From JAGQYH01 sp041393015 (GTDB lineage: Bacteria; Bacteroidota; Bacteroidia; Chitinophagales; JADIYW01): DNA of 64,000 bases. A program made the translations under genes and the position numbers. Shown here piece by piece: positions 53,903 to 63,541 of the stretch. The notes beneath the pieces were generated by a model, which was given only the letters and a program-made list of their open reading frames with translations, searched no databases and was not told the DNA's origin. The DNA lies in contig JAWKKV010000009.1 of NCBI GenBank assembly GCA_041393015.1, positions 62,001 to 126,000 of the forward strand, given 5' to 3'. How positions within the stretch are numbered: the first letter of the stretch is position 1; each line of letters starts with the position of its first letter.

Positions 53903-54571
53903 ATGACATCAAATCAGCAATTTATTAGAAAAATCATTCTCGCTGGTTCGGGATTATTCCTTTGTATTTTCTTAGTTGTTCACCTATCTGCCAATTGCAT
54001 TTTAATACTACCTACTGATATCGCCAGAGCATATTACAATAGTTATTCAGCCTTTTTACGAGAAAGCTTTTTAATACAATTGGTGGCATATTTACTTTAT
54101 GCTTCTATCCTTTTGCATGTTATTTATGCTTTGGTCATCACCATCAACAATAGAAAGGCCAAACCTCAAAAATATGCTATCAATCATTTCAAAGCCAACA
54201 GTACTTGGACGTCGCAGAATATGGGATTTTTAGGCTTCATGATATTGCTTTTTATTGTGGTTCATTTAGCCAATTTTTGGGCACGTATTAAACTAGGTAT
54301 CGGAGATCCTGTAGGAGTAGATGCTGCCGGACATCATGATGTTTATGAAGTCACTAGCAGTCTCTTTCATAATATTTACTACGTGATTTTTTATACGTTA
54401 ATGGCGATTCCGCTCGCTTTTCATTTGCACCATGGCTTTAAAAGTGCTTTCAAAACGTTGGGTTTTTATCATAAAAAAGGATTGCGAATAATAGCCAAAG
54501 CGGCACTGATATATGCCTTAATTATAGGCATTGGCTTTGGCATCATTCCTTTTATAGTTTATTTCAAATAG
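53903..54571 (+). CDS. sdhC: succinate dehydrogenase cytochrome b subunit
   Basis: The 222-residue inner-membrane anchor has five hydrophobic helices (e.g. IILAGSGLFLCIFLVVHLSA, QLVAYLLYASILLHVIYALV, MGFLGFMILLFIVVHLANFW). Four histidines that could bind heme b in the di-heme type are visible (HLSAN, LHVIY, VHLAN, HLHHGFK). This matches the single large cytochrome of B.subtilis/Bacteroidota-type complex II. First gene of sdhCAB. Confidence 0.9.
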   Translation: MTSNQQFIRKIILAGSGLFLCIFLVVHLSANCILILPTDIARAYYNSYSAFLRESFLIQLVAYLLYASILLHVIYALVITINNRKAKPQKYAINHFKANSTWTSQNMGFLGFMILLFIVVHLANFWARIKLGIGDPVGVDAAGHHDVYEVTSSLFHNIYYVIFYTLMAIPLAFHLHHGFKSAFKTLGFYHKKGLRIIAKAALIYALIIGIGFGIIPFIVYFK

Positions 54572-54580
54572 TTGGTGAAG

Positions 54581-56491
54581 ATGAAGTTAGATGCAAAAAT
54601 ACCGGAAGGGAAATTAGAAGATAAATGGCGCAACTATCAGTTAAAAGCGAAGTTGATCAATCCCGCTAATAAAAAGAAATTAAACATCATTGTGGTCGGG
54701 TCCGGCTTATCAGGTGCAGGAGCCGCAGCTACCTTAGCAGAGTTAGGCTATGATGTAAAGTGCTTCTGTTATCAAGATTCTGCCAGACGAGCACATTCTG
54801 TTGCGGCACAAGGGGGCATCAATGCAGCTAAGAATTACCAGCATGATGGAGATAGTGTTTATCGTATGTTTTATGATACACTAAAAGGCGGTGACTTTAG
54901 ATCTCGTGAAGCCAATACTTACAGATTAGCAGAATTGTCAGCACCTTTGATAGATCATTTTGTGCAACAAGGGGTTCCGTTTGCCAGAGAATACGGTGGC
55001 ACCTTAGTCAACCGAAGTTTCGGTGGTGTGCAAGTGCAACGAACTTTTTATGCTAGAGGTCAAACCGGACAGCAGCTATTATTAGCGGCCTACTCGCAAT
55101 TGTATAAAATGGTGAAAGCCAAAAAAGTGGTCATGTATCCGCGCAGTGAAATGTTAGATTTGGTCGTTATCAATGGGAAAGCCAAAGGCATCATTGTTCG
55201 AGACTTGGTAACCGGCGAATTAAAACGCTATGCGGCAGATGCTGTAGTTTTAGCTACGGGCGGTTATTCAAGGGTTTTTAGACTATCCACCTTGGCGATA
55301 GGTTGTAACGGCAGTGCTATTTGGAAAGCCCATAAAAAGGGGGCGTTTTTTGCTGCTCCCAGCTTTACGCAAATTCATCCTACTGCCTTACCACAATCTA
55401 GCGAAGCTCAATCTAAACTAACTTTAATGTCGGAATCCCTTCGAAACGATGGAAGGATTTGGGTGCCTAAAAAACAAGATGAAACAAGAAAGGCCAATGA
55501 TATTCCAGAGCAAGAACGCGATTACTATTTAGAACGAAAATATCCAAGTTTTGGAAATTTAGCACCAAGAGATATTGCTTCACGGGCTGCCAAAGAACGG
55601 ATTGATGAAGGATTTGGGGTAGGCAGATTAAAGAATGCTGTTTACCTTGATTTTCAACATGCGATAAAAAAACATGGTTTAGCCACCATTCAAGACAGAT
55701 ATGGCAACTTGTTCAATATGTATAAAAAAATAACCGGAATAGATGCTTATCAAGAACCGATGATGATCTCTCCTGCCGCACACTTTTCTATGGGCGGACT
55801 TTGGGTAGACTATGAGTTAATGACCACCATTCCGGGTTTGTATGCCATTGGAGAATGTAATTTTTCCGATCATGGTGCCAATAGATTAGGCGCTAACTCC
55901 TTGTTACAAGCCAGTGTAGATGGCTACTTCATTTTACCTAATACCATCAATAATTATTTGGCTTCTGAATTGAAAGAACCATCCTATACGGTTGAACAGC
56001 CTGAATTTGAGCAAGCAGAAAAGGATGTTCGAGCACATATCAATAAAATCTTGTCGATTAACGGCACACACACAGTAGATCACTTCCATAGGGAATTAGG
56101 AAAAGTGATGTGGCAAGAATGCGCCATGAGCCGAAATAAAGCAGGATTAGAAAAGGCTATTGAACAAATTAAAGACATTCGGATAGCTTTTTGGAACGAT
56201 GTTAAAGTGACTGGAACCAGCAACGAACTCAACACAGAACTAGAGAAAGCCTATCGATTAGCTGATTTTATTGAATTAGCTTTATTGATGTGTACCGATG
56301 CGTTGGACAGAGAAGAATCTTGTGGCGCACATTTTAGGGAAGAATTTCAAACCGCTGATGGTGAAGCGCTTCGAAAAGATGACGACTATGCTTATGTATC
56401 GGCTTGGGAATACAATGATGGTGGATTTAAGCTCCACAAAGAAGTGTTAGCATTTGAATTTGAGCAACCGACGGTTCGTAGTTATAAATAA
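54581..56491 (+). CDS. sdhA: succinate dehydrogenase / fumarate reductase flavoprotein subunit
   Basis: The ATG at 54581 gives 636 residues; a TTG nine bases before is rejected. FAD site IIVVGSGLSGAGAAATLAEL near residue 35. The FAD-linked His region is SARRAHSVAAQGGINAAKNY. Catalytic parts include FYARGQTGQQLLLAAYSQLY, THPTALPQSSE-like substrate region QIHPTALPQSSEAQ, ISPAAHFSMGGLWVDYE and NRLGANSLLQASVDG. It oxidises succinate to fumarate, giving electrons to SdhB. It lies nine bases after sdhC. Confidence 0.95.
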   Translation: MKLDAKIPEGKLEDKWRNYQLKAKLINPANKKKLNIIVVGSGLSGAGAAATLAELGYDVKCFCYQDSARRAHSVAAQGGINAAKNYQHDGDSVYRMFYDTLKGGDFRSREANTYRLAELSAPLIDHFVQQGVPFAREYGGTLVNRSFGGVQVQRTFYARGQTGQQLLLAAYSQLYKMVKAKKVVMYPRSEMLDLVVINGKAKGIIVRDLVTGELKRYAADAVVLATGGYSRVFRLSTLAIGCNGSAIWKAHKKGAFFAAPSFTQIHPTALPQSSEAQSKLTLMSESLRNDGRIWVPKKQDETRKANDIPEQERDYYLERKYPSFGNLAPRDIASRAAKERIDEGFGVGRLKNAVYLDFQHAIKKHGLATIQDRYGNLFNMYKKITGIDAYQEPMMISPAAHFSMGGLWVDYELMTTIPGLYAIGECNFSDHGANRLGANSLLQASVDGYFILPNTINNYLASELKEPSYTVEQPEFEQAEKDVRAHINKILSINGTHTVDHFHRELGKVMWQECAMSRNKAGLEKAIEQIKDIRIAFWNDVKVTGTSNELNTELEKAYRLADFIELALLMCTDALDREESCGAHFREEFQTADGEALRKDDDYAYVSAWEYNDGGFKLHKEVLAFEFEQPTVRSYK

Positions 56492-56497
56492 CAAAAA

Positions 56498-57241
56498 ATG
56501 AGACTAACTTTTAAAATATGGAGACAGGATGGCCCAAAAGATAAGGGATCGTTAAAAACCTATGAAGTAGATAACTTAACCGAAGACATGTCGTTTTTGG
56601 AAGCCTTAGATCACCTCAATGAACTATTGGTTTTAAAAGATGAAAAGGTAATTGCTTTTGAATACGATTGCCGAGAAGGTATTTGCGGGCAATGTGGCGT
56701 TTATATCAATGGAAGAGCGCATGGTCCTCACGATCACATCACTACTTGTCAGTTGCATTTACGAAGTTTTAACGATGGCGATACCGTTGTGGTAGAACCT
56801 TGGCGAGCTACCGCCTTCCCTATCGTGAAAGACCTTATTGTCAATCGTTCTGCCTTTGATCGCATCATTGAAAGTGGTGCCTTTGTAAGTTCCAAAACAG
56901 GTTCCGCACCTGAAGCCAACGCCATTCTTATTGCGAAGGAAGTAGCCGATAGAGCAATGGCTGCTGCTGCCTGTATTGGTTGCGGCGCTTGTGTAGCGAC
57001 TTGTAAAAACGCCTCTGCTGCCCTATTTACCTCTGCCAAAATCAATCACTTAAATAACTTACCACAAGGCAAAATAGAAGCGAACAAACGAGTAACAGAA
57101 ATGACCAATCAAATGGAAAAAGAAGGCTTTGGCAGTTGTACGTTTACCGGCGCTTGCGAAGTAGAATGTCCTCAAAGCATATCTATTGTAAATATTGCAG
57201 AAATGAATGCTGGTGTGATTAAAGCAAAGGTTTTTGGATAG
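56498..57241 (+). CDS. sdhB: succinate dehydrogenase iron-sulfur subunit
   Basis: The 247-residue product has the 2Fe-2S ligands in CREGICGQCGVYINGRAHGP..ITTC (residues ~52-80), and the 4Fe-4S/3Fe-4S domain in CIGCGACVATCKNAS near 150 and CTFTGACEVECPQSI near 215. It carries electrons from the flavin to the b hemes. Six bases follow sdhA. With sdhC and sdhA it forms a complete complex II; no hydrophobic SdhD is needed in this class. Confidence 0.94.
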   Translation: MRLTFKIWRQDGPKDKGSLKTYEVDNLTEDMSFLEALDHLNELLVLKDEKVIAFEYDCREGICGQCGVYINGRAHGPHDHITTCQLHLRSFNDGDTVVVEPWRATAFPIVKDLIVNRSAFDRIIESGAFVSSKTGSAPEANAILIAKEVADRAMAAAACIGCGACVATCKNASAALFTSAKINHLNNLPQGKIEANKRVTEMTNQMEKEGFGSCTFTGACEVECPQSISIVNIAEMNAGVIKAKVFG

Positions 57242-57310
57242 CTAATTACACTATAACTCTACGCTCCTTTTCTTAACCTTTAATACGTTTCAACCAATAA
57301 CTTCCTAGAT

Positions 57311-57341
57311 ATTAAATATCCATTAGATTCTATATATTAGT
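57311..57341 (+). promoter_or_regulatory. shared ~31-bp promoter box, copy 4
   Basis: ATTAAATATCCATTAGATTC then TATATATTAGT; -7-like TATATTAG at 57333-57340. It is 65 bp before the C45 peptidase-like gene and 70 bp after sdhB. Confidence 0.5.
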
Positions 57342-57405
57342 AGATGATTATAATACGGTTACGAGCATTGGGTTATATCCTTTTGTTGACTACAATATTT
57401 GAAAT

Positions 57406-58644
57406 ATGAAAATTTTATACCCTTTACTCCTTCTAATAATGCTATCATTTCTCTTGTCCGGATGTTCAAACAATCCAGATTTAAATGACAATTCAACAGA
57501 AAATGTTCCAATAAAAAGAGTTCTTAATGAGATAAATCTTTCCGGTTCAGGCTATGAACTGGGTTTGCAACATGGTGAGAAATTAAGACCTGAAATAAAT
57601 GAGATAGTTAAGAAATGGAAGAAAAACGCGGCTGAACGAACAGGTAAAGAGTCGAATGAACTTATTGAAGAATTTTTGAAATATGCAGAATTTGAGGATG
57701 CAATCATGCGCTACACTCCTGATCTGTATGAAGAAATTAAAGGAATAGCTGATGGCGCCAACCTTTCTCTGGATGAAATCTTGGTACTCAATTTACTGGA
57801 CGAGTTCTGGGTATATTTCATGCAGACTCAAATGCATCATTGCAGCAATGTTGGTGTACCTTCTATAGATGGCAACACATCCTTTATTGCTCAAAATATG
57901 GACATTGAAAATTATACCGACGGCTTCTAGACACTATTGAGAATCAATAGAACTGAAGAAACACCTGAACAGTTGATATTCACCCATCCAGGATTAATTG
58001 CATTAAACGGTATGAATGAAACTGGTGTTGGTGTTGTAGTAAACACTTTATTGGATTTAAATGCATGCAATGATGGTCTACCTGTGGCTTTTGTGGTCAG
58101 AAGATTAATTGGGTCTACTGATAAAGATGACATATTGAATTTTATACAATCCGTTAAACATGCCTCTGGTCAGAATTACATCATAGGAATTCGAGGCGAA
58201 GTCTATGACTTTGAAGCTTCCTCAAATGAAGTAGTACGTTTTGATCCAAATAATAATAATGGTACTGTTTACCATACAAATCATCCCATTGCCAACAAGG
58301 ATATAAAAGACATTTTCAAAAAGCCCAAGTACAAGATAATAGGATTGATCAGTCCACGATTTGATGGTAGCTATTTCCGGTTCCGGGTATTGAAAAAACA
58401 GATTTCGAAAAGTTCCTCTATAGATGATGAGCTGATAGAAAGTGTTTTGAGGTCAAAGGAAAATCCTAAACATCCCATTTGTGCATCGTATGAAGATAAT
58501 CCTTTTGGATTTACTTTTGGTTCAACGATAATGCAGTTGACAGGTCAGCCATTGCTCAAGATAACTGCCGGCCCACCTGACGAATCAGATTATAAAACGA
58601 TTGGGTTCAGCGCGCAAATTGATACTCTTGGCAAAACAAACTAA
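57406..58644 (+). pseudogene. C45/acyl-transferase-like lipoprotein gene with an in-frame TAG
   Basis: The frame has 412 codons plus a stop, but TAG at 57928-57930 (codon 175) interrupts it. The same frame resumes directly (TLLRINRTEETPEQLIFTHP). A lipoprotein signal SFLLSGCSNN precedes GSGYELGLQHGEKLRPEINE. The presumed nucleophile Cys is in QMHHCSNVGVP and QNMDIENYTDGF follows, as in the C45 peptidase / penicillin-acyltransferase family. The distal part has GLIALNGMNETGVGVVVNTL and VRRLIGSTDKDDIL. CAG to TAG would be a one-base change. Reading is either a recent nonsense mutation or stop readthrough. Confidence 0.75.
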
Positions 58645-59361
58645 ATCCACCATTCACTCGCATCTTGCGAGTGAGCAACTATATTTACCTCCGGCATTTA
58701 AATATCGCAAATAATGTTTTAGTCCACTTTTTTTTTGATATCAATTGGCACCAAAATTATATTCGCCAAATGCGAAAACGATATACACTCGCAAAATGCT
58801 AGAAGTGTTCGAAAAATGAAAATTTCACCTTTTAGATCCTGAAATAAATTCAGGATGACCCAATTATAGGGATTCCTTTTACAAAACGAAATGTCATACT
58901 GAACCTGCCTACCGCAATCAGGTTTGCTTCAGTATTTTCTTTAATCTTCCGCACACCAATAGAAAGATGCTAGCGATGGATAAGACATTCGGTTTTCGAA
59001 AAATCTGAAATCTGCGTTCGTTAATATTCCCTCAGGGTTATCCGAAGGAAACCATGAGGAGCCTTATGAATAATGTATTTGCTAAAATTTAAATCTCCTT
59101 CCATCCAAAAATAAATATATTTGAGATTAACGCTTCAGGGTCTTCTATGAATGACCCCGAAGTGTGCATCTACTACTCGCTCGCGTGCCGCAAGTGAGCA
59201 ACTATATTTTACCACCACTCGCTCGCGTCCCGCGAGTGAGCATCATTTTTTGTCTCCGGCAATTGAATTGTTATTTGACAATCATTACCTACTTTCCAAC
59301 TATAATTAATAGTATTTTTGGCGCCGAGATACATTATCCATTTCATTGAAAACTATCATAT
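58645..59361. repeat. 717-bp repeat-filled intergenic region
   Basis: The region holds three copies of an ACTCGC...GCGAGTGAGCA palindrome (58655-58673, 59175-59200, 59217-59242). Each has similar neighbours: AACTATATTTTACC after copies 1 and 2, CTCCGGCA(A/T)TT after copies 1 and 3. It also contains a hairpin ATCCTGAA/TTCAGGAT (58836-58856) and a longer one with arms ATACTGAA/TTCAGTAT (58896-58935), both of types seen widely between genes in Bacteroidota. No gene was found. Confidence 0.65.
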
Positions 59362-60609
59362 ATGACTTACCAAATTTCCAAACAACATATCATTAATCGT
59401 TTTGTCAGTTACGTTACCATAGATACAGAATCTGATCCTGCCAGCTCCTCCACTCCCAGTACCGCTAAACAATGGGATCTCGCTAATCTTTTGGTAAAAG
59501 AATTGAAGGCAATAGGCATGAAAGATGTCACCATTGATGATAAATCTTATGTGATGGCCACTTTGCCTAGCAATGTTGATCACGAAGTACCCACCATTGG
59601 TTTTATTTCTCATTTTGATACTACGCCGGATTTTACCGGAGCCAATGTAAAGCCTCAAATCATTGAAAATTACGACGGGAAAGACATTGTTTTAAATGAA
59701 GCGGAAGGCATCATTCTTTCCCCGAATGATTTTGAAGATTTATTGCTTTATAAAGGTCAAACATTGATTACTACAGATGGCACCACACTTTTAGGTGCAG
59801 ATGATAAAGCGGGCGTAACTGAAATTATTTCCGCAATGGAATACTTGATTCAACACCCTGAAATTAAACATGGTAAAATTCGAGTTGGTTTTACGCCGGA
59901 TGAAGAGATTGGTCGCGGAGCCCACCATTTTGATGTCGAAAAATTTGGAGCTGCATGGGCATACACTATGGATGGTAGTCAAATAGGTGAAGTGGAATAC
60001 GAAAATTTCAATGCAGCGGGTGCCGTTGTTAAAGTGAAAGGAAAAATTGTACATCCCGGTTCTGCCAAAGGCAAAATGATCAATTCCATGTACATCGCGC
60101 AAGAATATATCAACTTGTTACCTCGACAAGAAACACCGGAACATACCGAAGGCTACGAAGGCTTTTTTCATCTTTCCTCCATCAAAGGAGAAGTGGAAGA
60201 AACGGTTTTGAACTACATTATTCGGGATCATGACAAATCGAATTTTGAAGCCCGAAAAGCGACCATGCAAAAAGCAGTTGATCAAATTAATTCGAAATAC
60301 AAAAGAGAAGTAGTAAGCATTGAAATTAAAGATCAATATTACAACATGAAGGAAAAGATTGAACCCGTCATGCATATCATTGAGTTGGCAGAAGAAGCTA
60401 TAAAACAATTGGGTATTCAACTCATATCTAAACCTATTCGTGGTGGAACAGATGGTTCGCAATTAAGTTATAAAGGTTTGCCTTGCCCCAATATTTTTGC
60501 TGGGGGACATAATTTTCATGGACGATACGAATTTGTGCCGGTAGAAAGTATAATGAAGGCCACCGAAGTAATTTGTAAGATAGCTGAGTTATCAGCGCTT
60601 AAAAAGTAA
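59362..60609 (+). CDS. pepT: peptidase T (tripeptide aminopeptidase)
   Basis: The 415-residue cytoplasmic M20B dinuclear zinc peptidase removes N-terminal residues from tripeptides. Zinc and catalytic regions visible: ISHFDTTPDFTGANVKPQ (HxD), LGADDKAGVTEIISAMEYL, TPDEEIGRGAHHFDVEKFGA (Glu-Glu), the dimer-domain NFNAAGAVVKVKGKIVHPGS, and the last ligand His in FAGGHNFHGRYEFVPVES. Length is normal. The NTF2-like gene follows after 21 bp. Confidence 0.94.
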   Translation: MTYQISKQHIINRFVSYVTIDTESDPASSSTPSTAKQWDLANLLVKELKAIGMKDVTIDDKSYVMATLPSNVDHEVPTIGFISHFDTTPDFTGANVKPQIIENYDGKDIVLNEAEGIILSPNDFEDLLLYKGQTLITTDGTTLLGADDKAGVTEIISAMEYLIQHPEIKHGKIRVGFTPDEEIGRGAHHFDVEKFGAAWAYTMDGSQIGEVEYENFNAAGAVVKVKGKIVHPGSAKGKMINSMYIAQEYINLLPRQETPEHTEGYEGFFHLSSIKGEVEETVLNYIIRDHDKSNFEARKATMQKAVDQINSKYKREVVSIEIKDQYYNMKEKIEPVMHIIELAEEAIKQLGIQLISKPIRGGTDGSQLSYKGLPCPNIFAGGHNFHGRYEFVPVESIMKATEVICKIAELSALKK

Positions 60610-60630
60610 TAACTAACTAAAAATAAAATT

Positions 60631-61038
60631 ATGACAACCACTCAAAACATACAAGTAATTGACACATTGTACCAAGCCTTTGCAACCGGCGATATGCCCA
60701 CTGTATTAGGATTAATGCATCCGGATATTGTATGGAATGAAGCCGAAAGTAATTCGTTGGCAGAAGGCAATCCTTACATTGGCCCAAATGCCATTTTAGA
60801 AGGTGTATTTGCCAAGCTTGGAGCGAACCACGAACATTTTGCGGTGCAAGATGTAAAAATCCACGGCATGGATGATAACATGGTTTTGGCTACTTTACGA
60901 TATGATGCTAAAGTAAAAGCCACCGGAAAGAGCTATAATGCGCAAGCCGCTCATCTATGGACATTGAATGAGGAAGGAAAAATTACTGCCTTTCAGCAAT
61001 ATGTAGATACTAAGAAATTAGCAGACGCTGAAAAATAA
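60631..61038 (+). CDS. SnoaL / NTF2-fold ketosteroid-isomerase-like protein
   Basis: The 135-residue cytoplasmic protein has the SnoaL-like pattern TLYQAFATGDMPTVLGLMHP, DIVWNEAES, then NPYIGPNAILEGVFAKLG and the terminal HLWTLNEEGKITAFQQYVDT. These cone-fold proteins bind small hydrophobic ligands or act as isomerases or hydrolases; here no partner identifies the ligand. It is downstream of pepT and upstream of a methyltransferase with short gaps, so co-transcription is possible. Confidence 0.85.
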   Translation: MTTTQNIQVIDTLYQAFATGDMPTVLGLMHPDIVWNEAESNSLAEGNPYIGPNAILEGVFAKLGANHEHFAVQDVKIHGMDDNMVLATLRYDAKVKATGKSYNAQAAHLWTLNEEGKITAFQQYVDTKKLADAEK

Positions 61039-61090
61039 TATTTTTTATATCGTGTAATATTCGCTGTATCAACCCGCAAAAACAAGAAAA

Positions 61091-61708
61091 ATGATAGATT
61101 ACAAAGAATACAATGACAAACTGTTTGGAAGATGGGCGCCCATCTATGATGGATTTGAAATTTTATTATCTGGTGTAAGAAATAAAATTACTCAAGAAAT
61201 TAACCCGATCAATAAAGTAGTGTTAGATGTAGCCACCGGGACCGGAAGTTTAGCTATTGATTTAAGTGCTAAAGCAAAAAAAGTGGTAGGTATTGATTTA
61301 TCATCAAAGATGCTCGAGGTGGCCAAAAGAAAAAAAGCAAACGGCAATTTATCGTTCTTGCAAATGGATGCTTCTAAAATGAGTTTTCAGGATGATGAAT
61401 TCGATATAGTGACCATAAGTTTGGGTTTACACGATATGCCTTTAGCCGTAAGAAATTCTGTATTACAAGAAATAAAACGAGTCTTAAAAAAAGATGGGAA
61501 ACTTTATATTATGGAACACGACTTACCTCCAAATGAGTTGTTAGGATTGGTTTCTTCACGTTTGATCAATACTTTTGAAAGCAAATACTATTTAAAATTT
61601 ATCAGTTCTGATTTAGTCAGTTATCTTAAATCATTTGGCTTTAAAATAGAGGGAAAAACAAGTTATTTATTCGGCTACATGCAATTAATAACACTAACCC
61701 ATCAATAA
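61091..61708 (+). CDS. class I SAM-dependent methyltransferase (UbiE-like)
   Basis: The 205-residue protein has motif I VVLDVATGTGSLAIDLSAKA, the acidic tip VVGIDLSSKMLEVAKR, motif II MSFQDDEFDIVTISLGLHDM and motif III LKKDGKLYIMEHDLPPNELL. This resembles UbiE/COQ5-type enzymes and small-molecule methyltransferases, but it is shorter than MenG/UbiE and there is no quinone gene near. Target is unknown. Confidence 0.86.
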   Translation: MIDYKEYNDKLFGRWAPIYDGFEILLSGVRNKITQEINPINKVVLDVATGTGSLAIDLSAKAKKVVGIDLSSKMLEVAKRKKANGNLSFLQMDASKMSFQDDEFDIVTISLGLHDMPLAVRNSVLQEIKRVLKKDGKLYIMEHDLPPNELLGLVSSRLINTFESKYYLKFISSDLVSYLKSFGFKIEGKTSYLFGYMQLITLTHQ

Positions 61709-61725
61709 AAACCATCTTTCTATCA

Positions 61726-62196
61726 ATGAGAATCATCAACTTAGGAATATTAGCTTCCTTAATTTTAATTTTCACCAACTGTCATCAACCTATGGAAAAA
61801 GCGACACCATTCGATATTGAAAAAGCTAAAAGTGAAATAGAAACTCGTCTAAGAGATTATGAAAATGCAATGGCCAATGGCGATAAAGTCTTATTTGCAA
61901 ATTTATACGCCGAAGATGCAGAGATTTTTCACGATGGCAAGCCGTCCACTGTAGGGAGAGAAAATATTGTAAAAAACTTTGACTCTTGGGTAAAAAACGA
62001 TGTTATTGGAAGCTTTGAAACCACTGGTTTATGGGGTAATGATGATTTACTGGTAGAACAAGGAACGGGCTATTTTGCTCATGCCGATGGTGATTGGAAA
62101 GGCACCGGAAAGTATTTATTAGTGTGGAAGAAAGTTGACAATGAATGGCAAATTTTCAGAGACACTTGGTTTTCTGACCCTAAAGAAGAAAAATAA
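61726..62196 (+). CDS. SnoaL/DUF4440-like lipoprotein
   Basis: The 156-residue product has a lipoprotein signal (LASLILIFTNCHQPME, Cys near residue 19). The NTF2-fold body has LRDYENAMANGDKVLFANLY, AEDAEIFHDGKPSTVGRENI and KYLLVWKKVDNEWQIFRDTW, the family ending. It is a relative of the gene at 60631, but exported. The gene starts 17 bases after the methyltransferase stop. Confidence 0.85.
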   Translation: MRIINLGILASLILIFTNCHQPMEKATPFDIEKAKSEIETRLRDYENAMANGDKVLFANLYAEDAEIFHDGKPSTVGRENIVKNFDSWVKNDVIGSFETTGLWGNDDLLVEQGTGYFAHADGDWKGTGKYLLVWKKVDNEWQIFRDTWFSDPKEEK

Positions 62197-62249
62197 ACTG
62201 AACATTATAGTAGATTGGGATTTAGCACTTCATGGAATACTAAACTTAA

Positions 62250-62872
62250 TTACATTGCACCATTTATTAATTCCCAAAATTCCTCACGATTATTTGAACG
62301 TGGAAATTCCTCATTAGGCACAGGCACATTAAGAAACTTACAAAGAGGCGCCATCCTTCCTTCACTTGATATACAAGTAATTGTTCTTCCGGAATAACGG
62401 CTCTTACTGCTTTGTTGTGAGCTATAAAGCCTTTCATTAATGCCTCTCTATCCGATCCTTGTGGAAATCCGGATTTAATAACGACATCATTAGCCATTTT
62501 TAACCAATCTTGCATTTGTTCAGGCGCCTGATCAGCTCCTTGAAGCAATTTATAAATGGTTGAACCAAAACTATCGGCCCAACTTTCAGGCGTTCGCTCC
62601 GTTAAAATAAATTTCGCTTTTGGATACTCCTTTAATAATTCACGAAAGAAACCTGCTGTTGGCCAATCCACTGCACTATTAAAACCATCGTAAATGGCAC
62701 TCCAATTCGCATTGCCTTTTAATGCCTCCGACCAAAGTGGTACTTGTACATCCATATTTTTAACCACTAGTTCCATATGGTGACATGGTCCTAATCCAAG
62801 TTGATTGAGTGCCAATTTAAGTGAATTAGTACCTGTTCTCCCAACACCAACTCCAATAATATCTACTGCCAT
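62250..62872 (-). CDS. sulfotransferase-family protein, one-base frameshift near the C-terminus
   Basis: The N-terminal PAPS loop is GVGVGRTGTNSLKLALNQLG, and the core includes MDVQVPLWSEALKGNANWSA, AKFILTERTPESWADSF and FPQGSDREALMKGF. As read, the frame ends at 62267 with an odd tail after VKEGW. In the neighbouring frame the natural ending APLCKFLNVPVPNEEFPRSN, NREEFWELINGAM stops at 62250-62252. One base appears to be missing near 62352, in a GGCGCC context. Restored length is about 207 residues. It would transfer or bind sulfate groups, but the acceptor is unknown. Confidence 0.8.
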
Positions 62873-63084
62873 GAATTTATTTTTAAAAAGTAATCAATCT
62901 AAATTGAATCAAGAGATTCTCAATTGCTACGACTAATGTAACGATTTACTACCGAAAGCTGTCACAAATCAAATATATAATTTTTAACATATAATTTTAA
63001 AATCATTATGCTGATTTTACACTTATGCATCAACTTAAACAATTAACTCCATCATCTGTTTCAAAGGCAACTAGGAAGTAAATT

Positions 63085-63528
63085 ATGAATTTAATACTAA
63101 AAGCGCCTGTAAAGGGAAATTACAAAGAGGTTATGGCTGCCTTCGATCGTCAACTTTTCGAAGCACTTAAACCTCAATACGGGAAGATGGAAATTGTAGA
63201 ATTTACCGGCTCTCGTAAAGGAGATAAAGTGCACATGAAGTTTATCAGTCCAGTGAAAGCAGAATGGATCAGTGATATTGTGGAAGATGATATGAACGAA
63301 GATCGAGCTTGGTTTGTGGATGTTGGGACTAAACTTCCTTGGCCATTAGCCACTTGGACGCACCGCCACATTATAGAAAAAGTGGATGATAAAAATTCTA
63401 TGATCATTGATGATATCACTTTTACATGTAGCAACTTTATTCTAACTACTCTCCTATATCCGGCCATATTTATGGTTTTTTATCCTCGAAAGAAAATTTA
63501 TCAGGATTATTTTGAAAAACGAGCTTAA
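63085..63528 (+). CDS. SRPBCC/START-like ligand-binding protein
   Basis: The 147-residue protein has MNLILKAPVKGNYKEVMAAF, RKGDKVHMKFISPVKAEWIS and DVGTKLPWPLATWTHRHIIE, then NSMIIDDITFTCSN and the C-terminal helix FILTTLLYPAIFMVFYPRKK. The arrangement fits a helix-grip lipid- or pigment-binding fold, with a hydrophobic end. It lies 13 bp before the amine-oxidase-like gene, so both may serve one pathway, possibly carotenoid- or lipid-related; that is inference. Confidence 0.7.
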   Translation: MNLILKAPVKGNYKEVMAAFDRQLFEALKPQYGKMEIVEFTGSRKGDKVHMKFISPVKAEWISDIVEDDMNEDRAWFVDVGTKLPWPLATWTHRHIIEKVDDKNSMIIDDITFTCSNFILTTLLYPAIFMVFYPRKKIYQDYFEKRA

Positions 63529-63541
63529 AGTAAAAGTCAAT

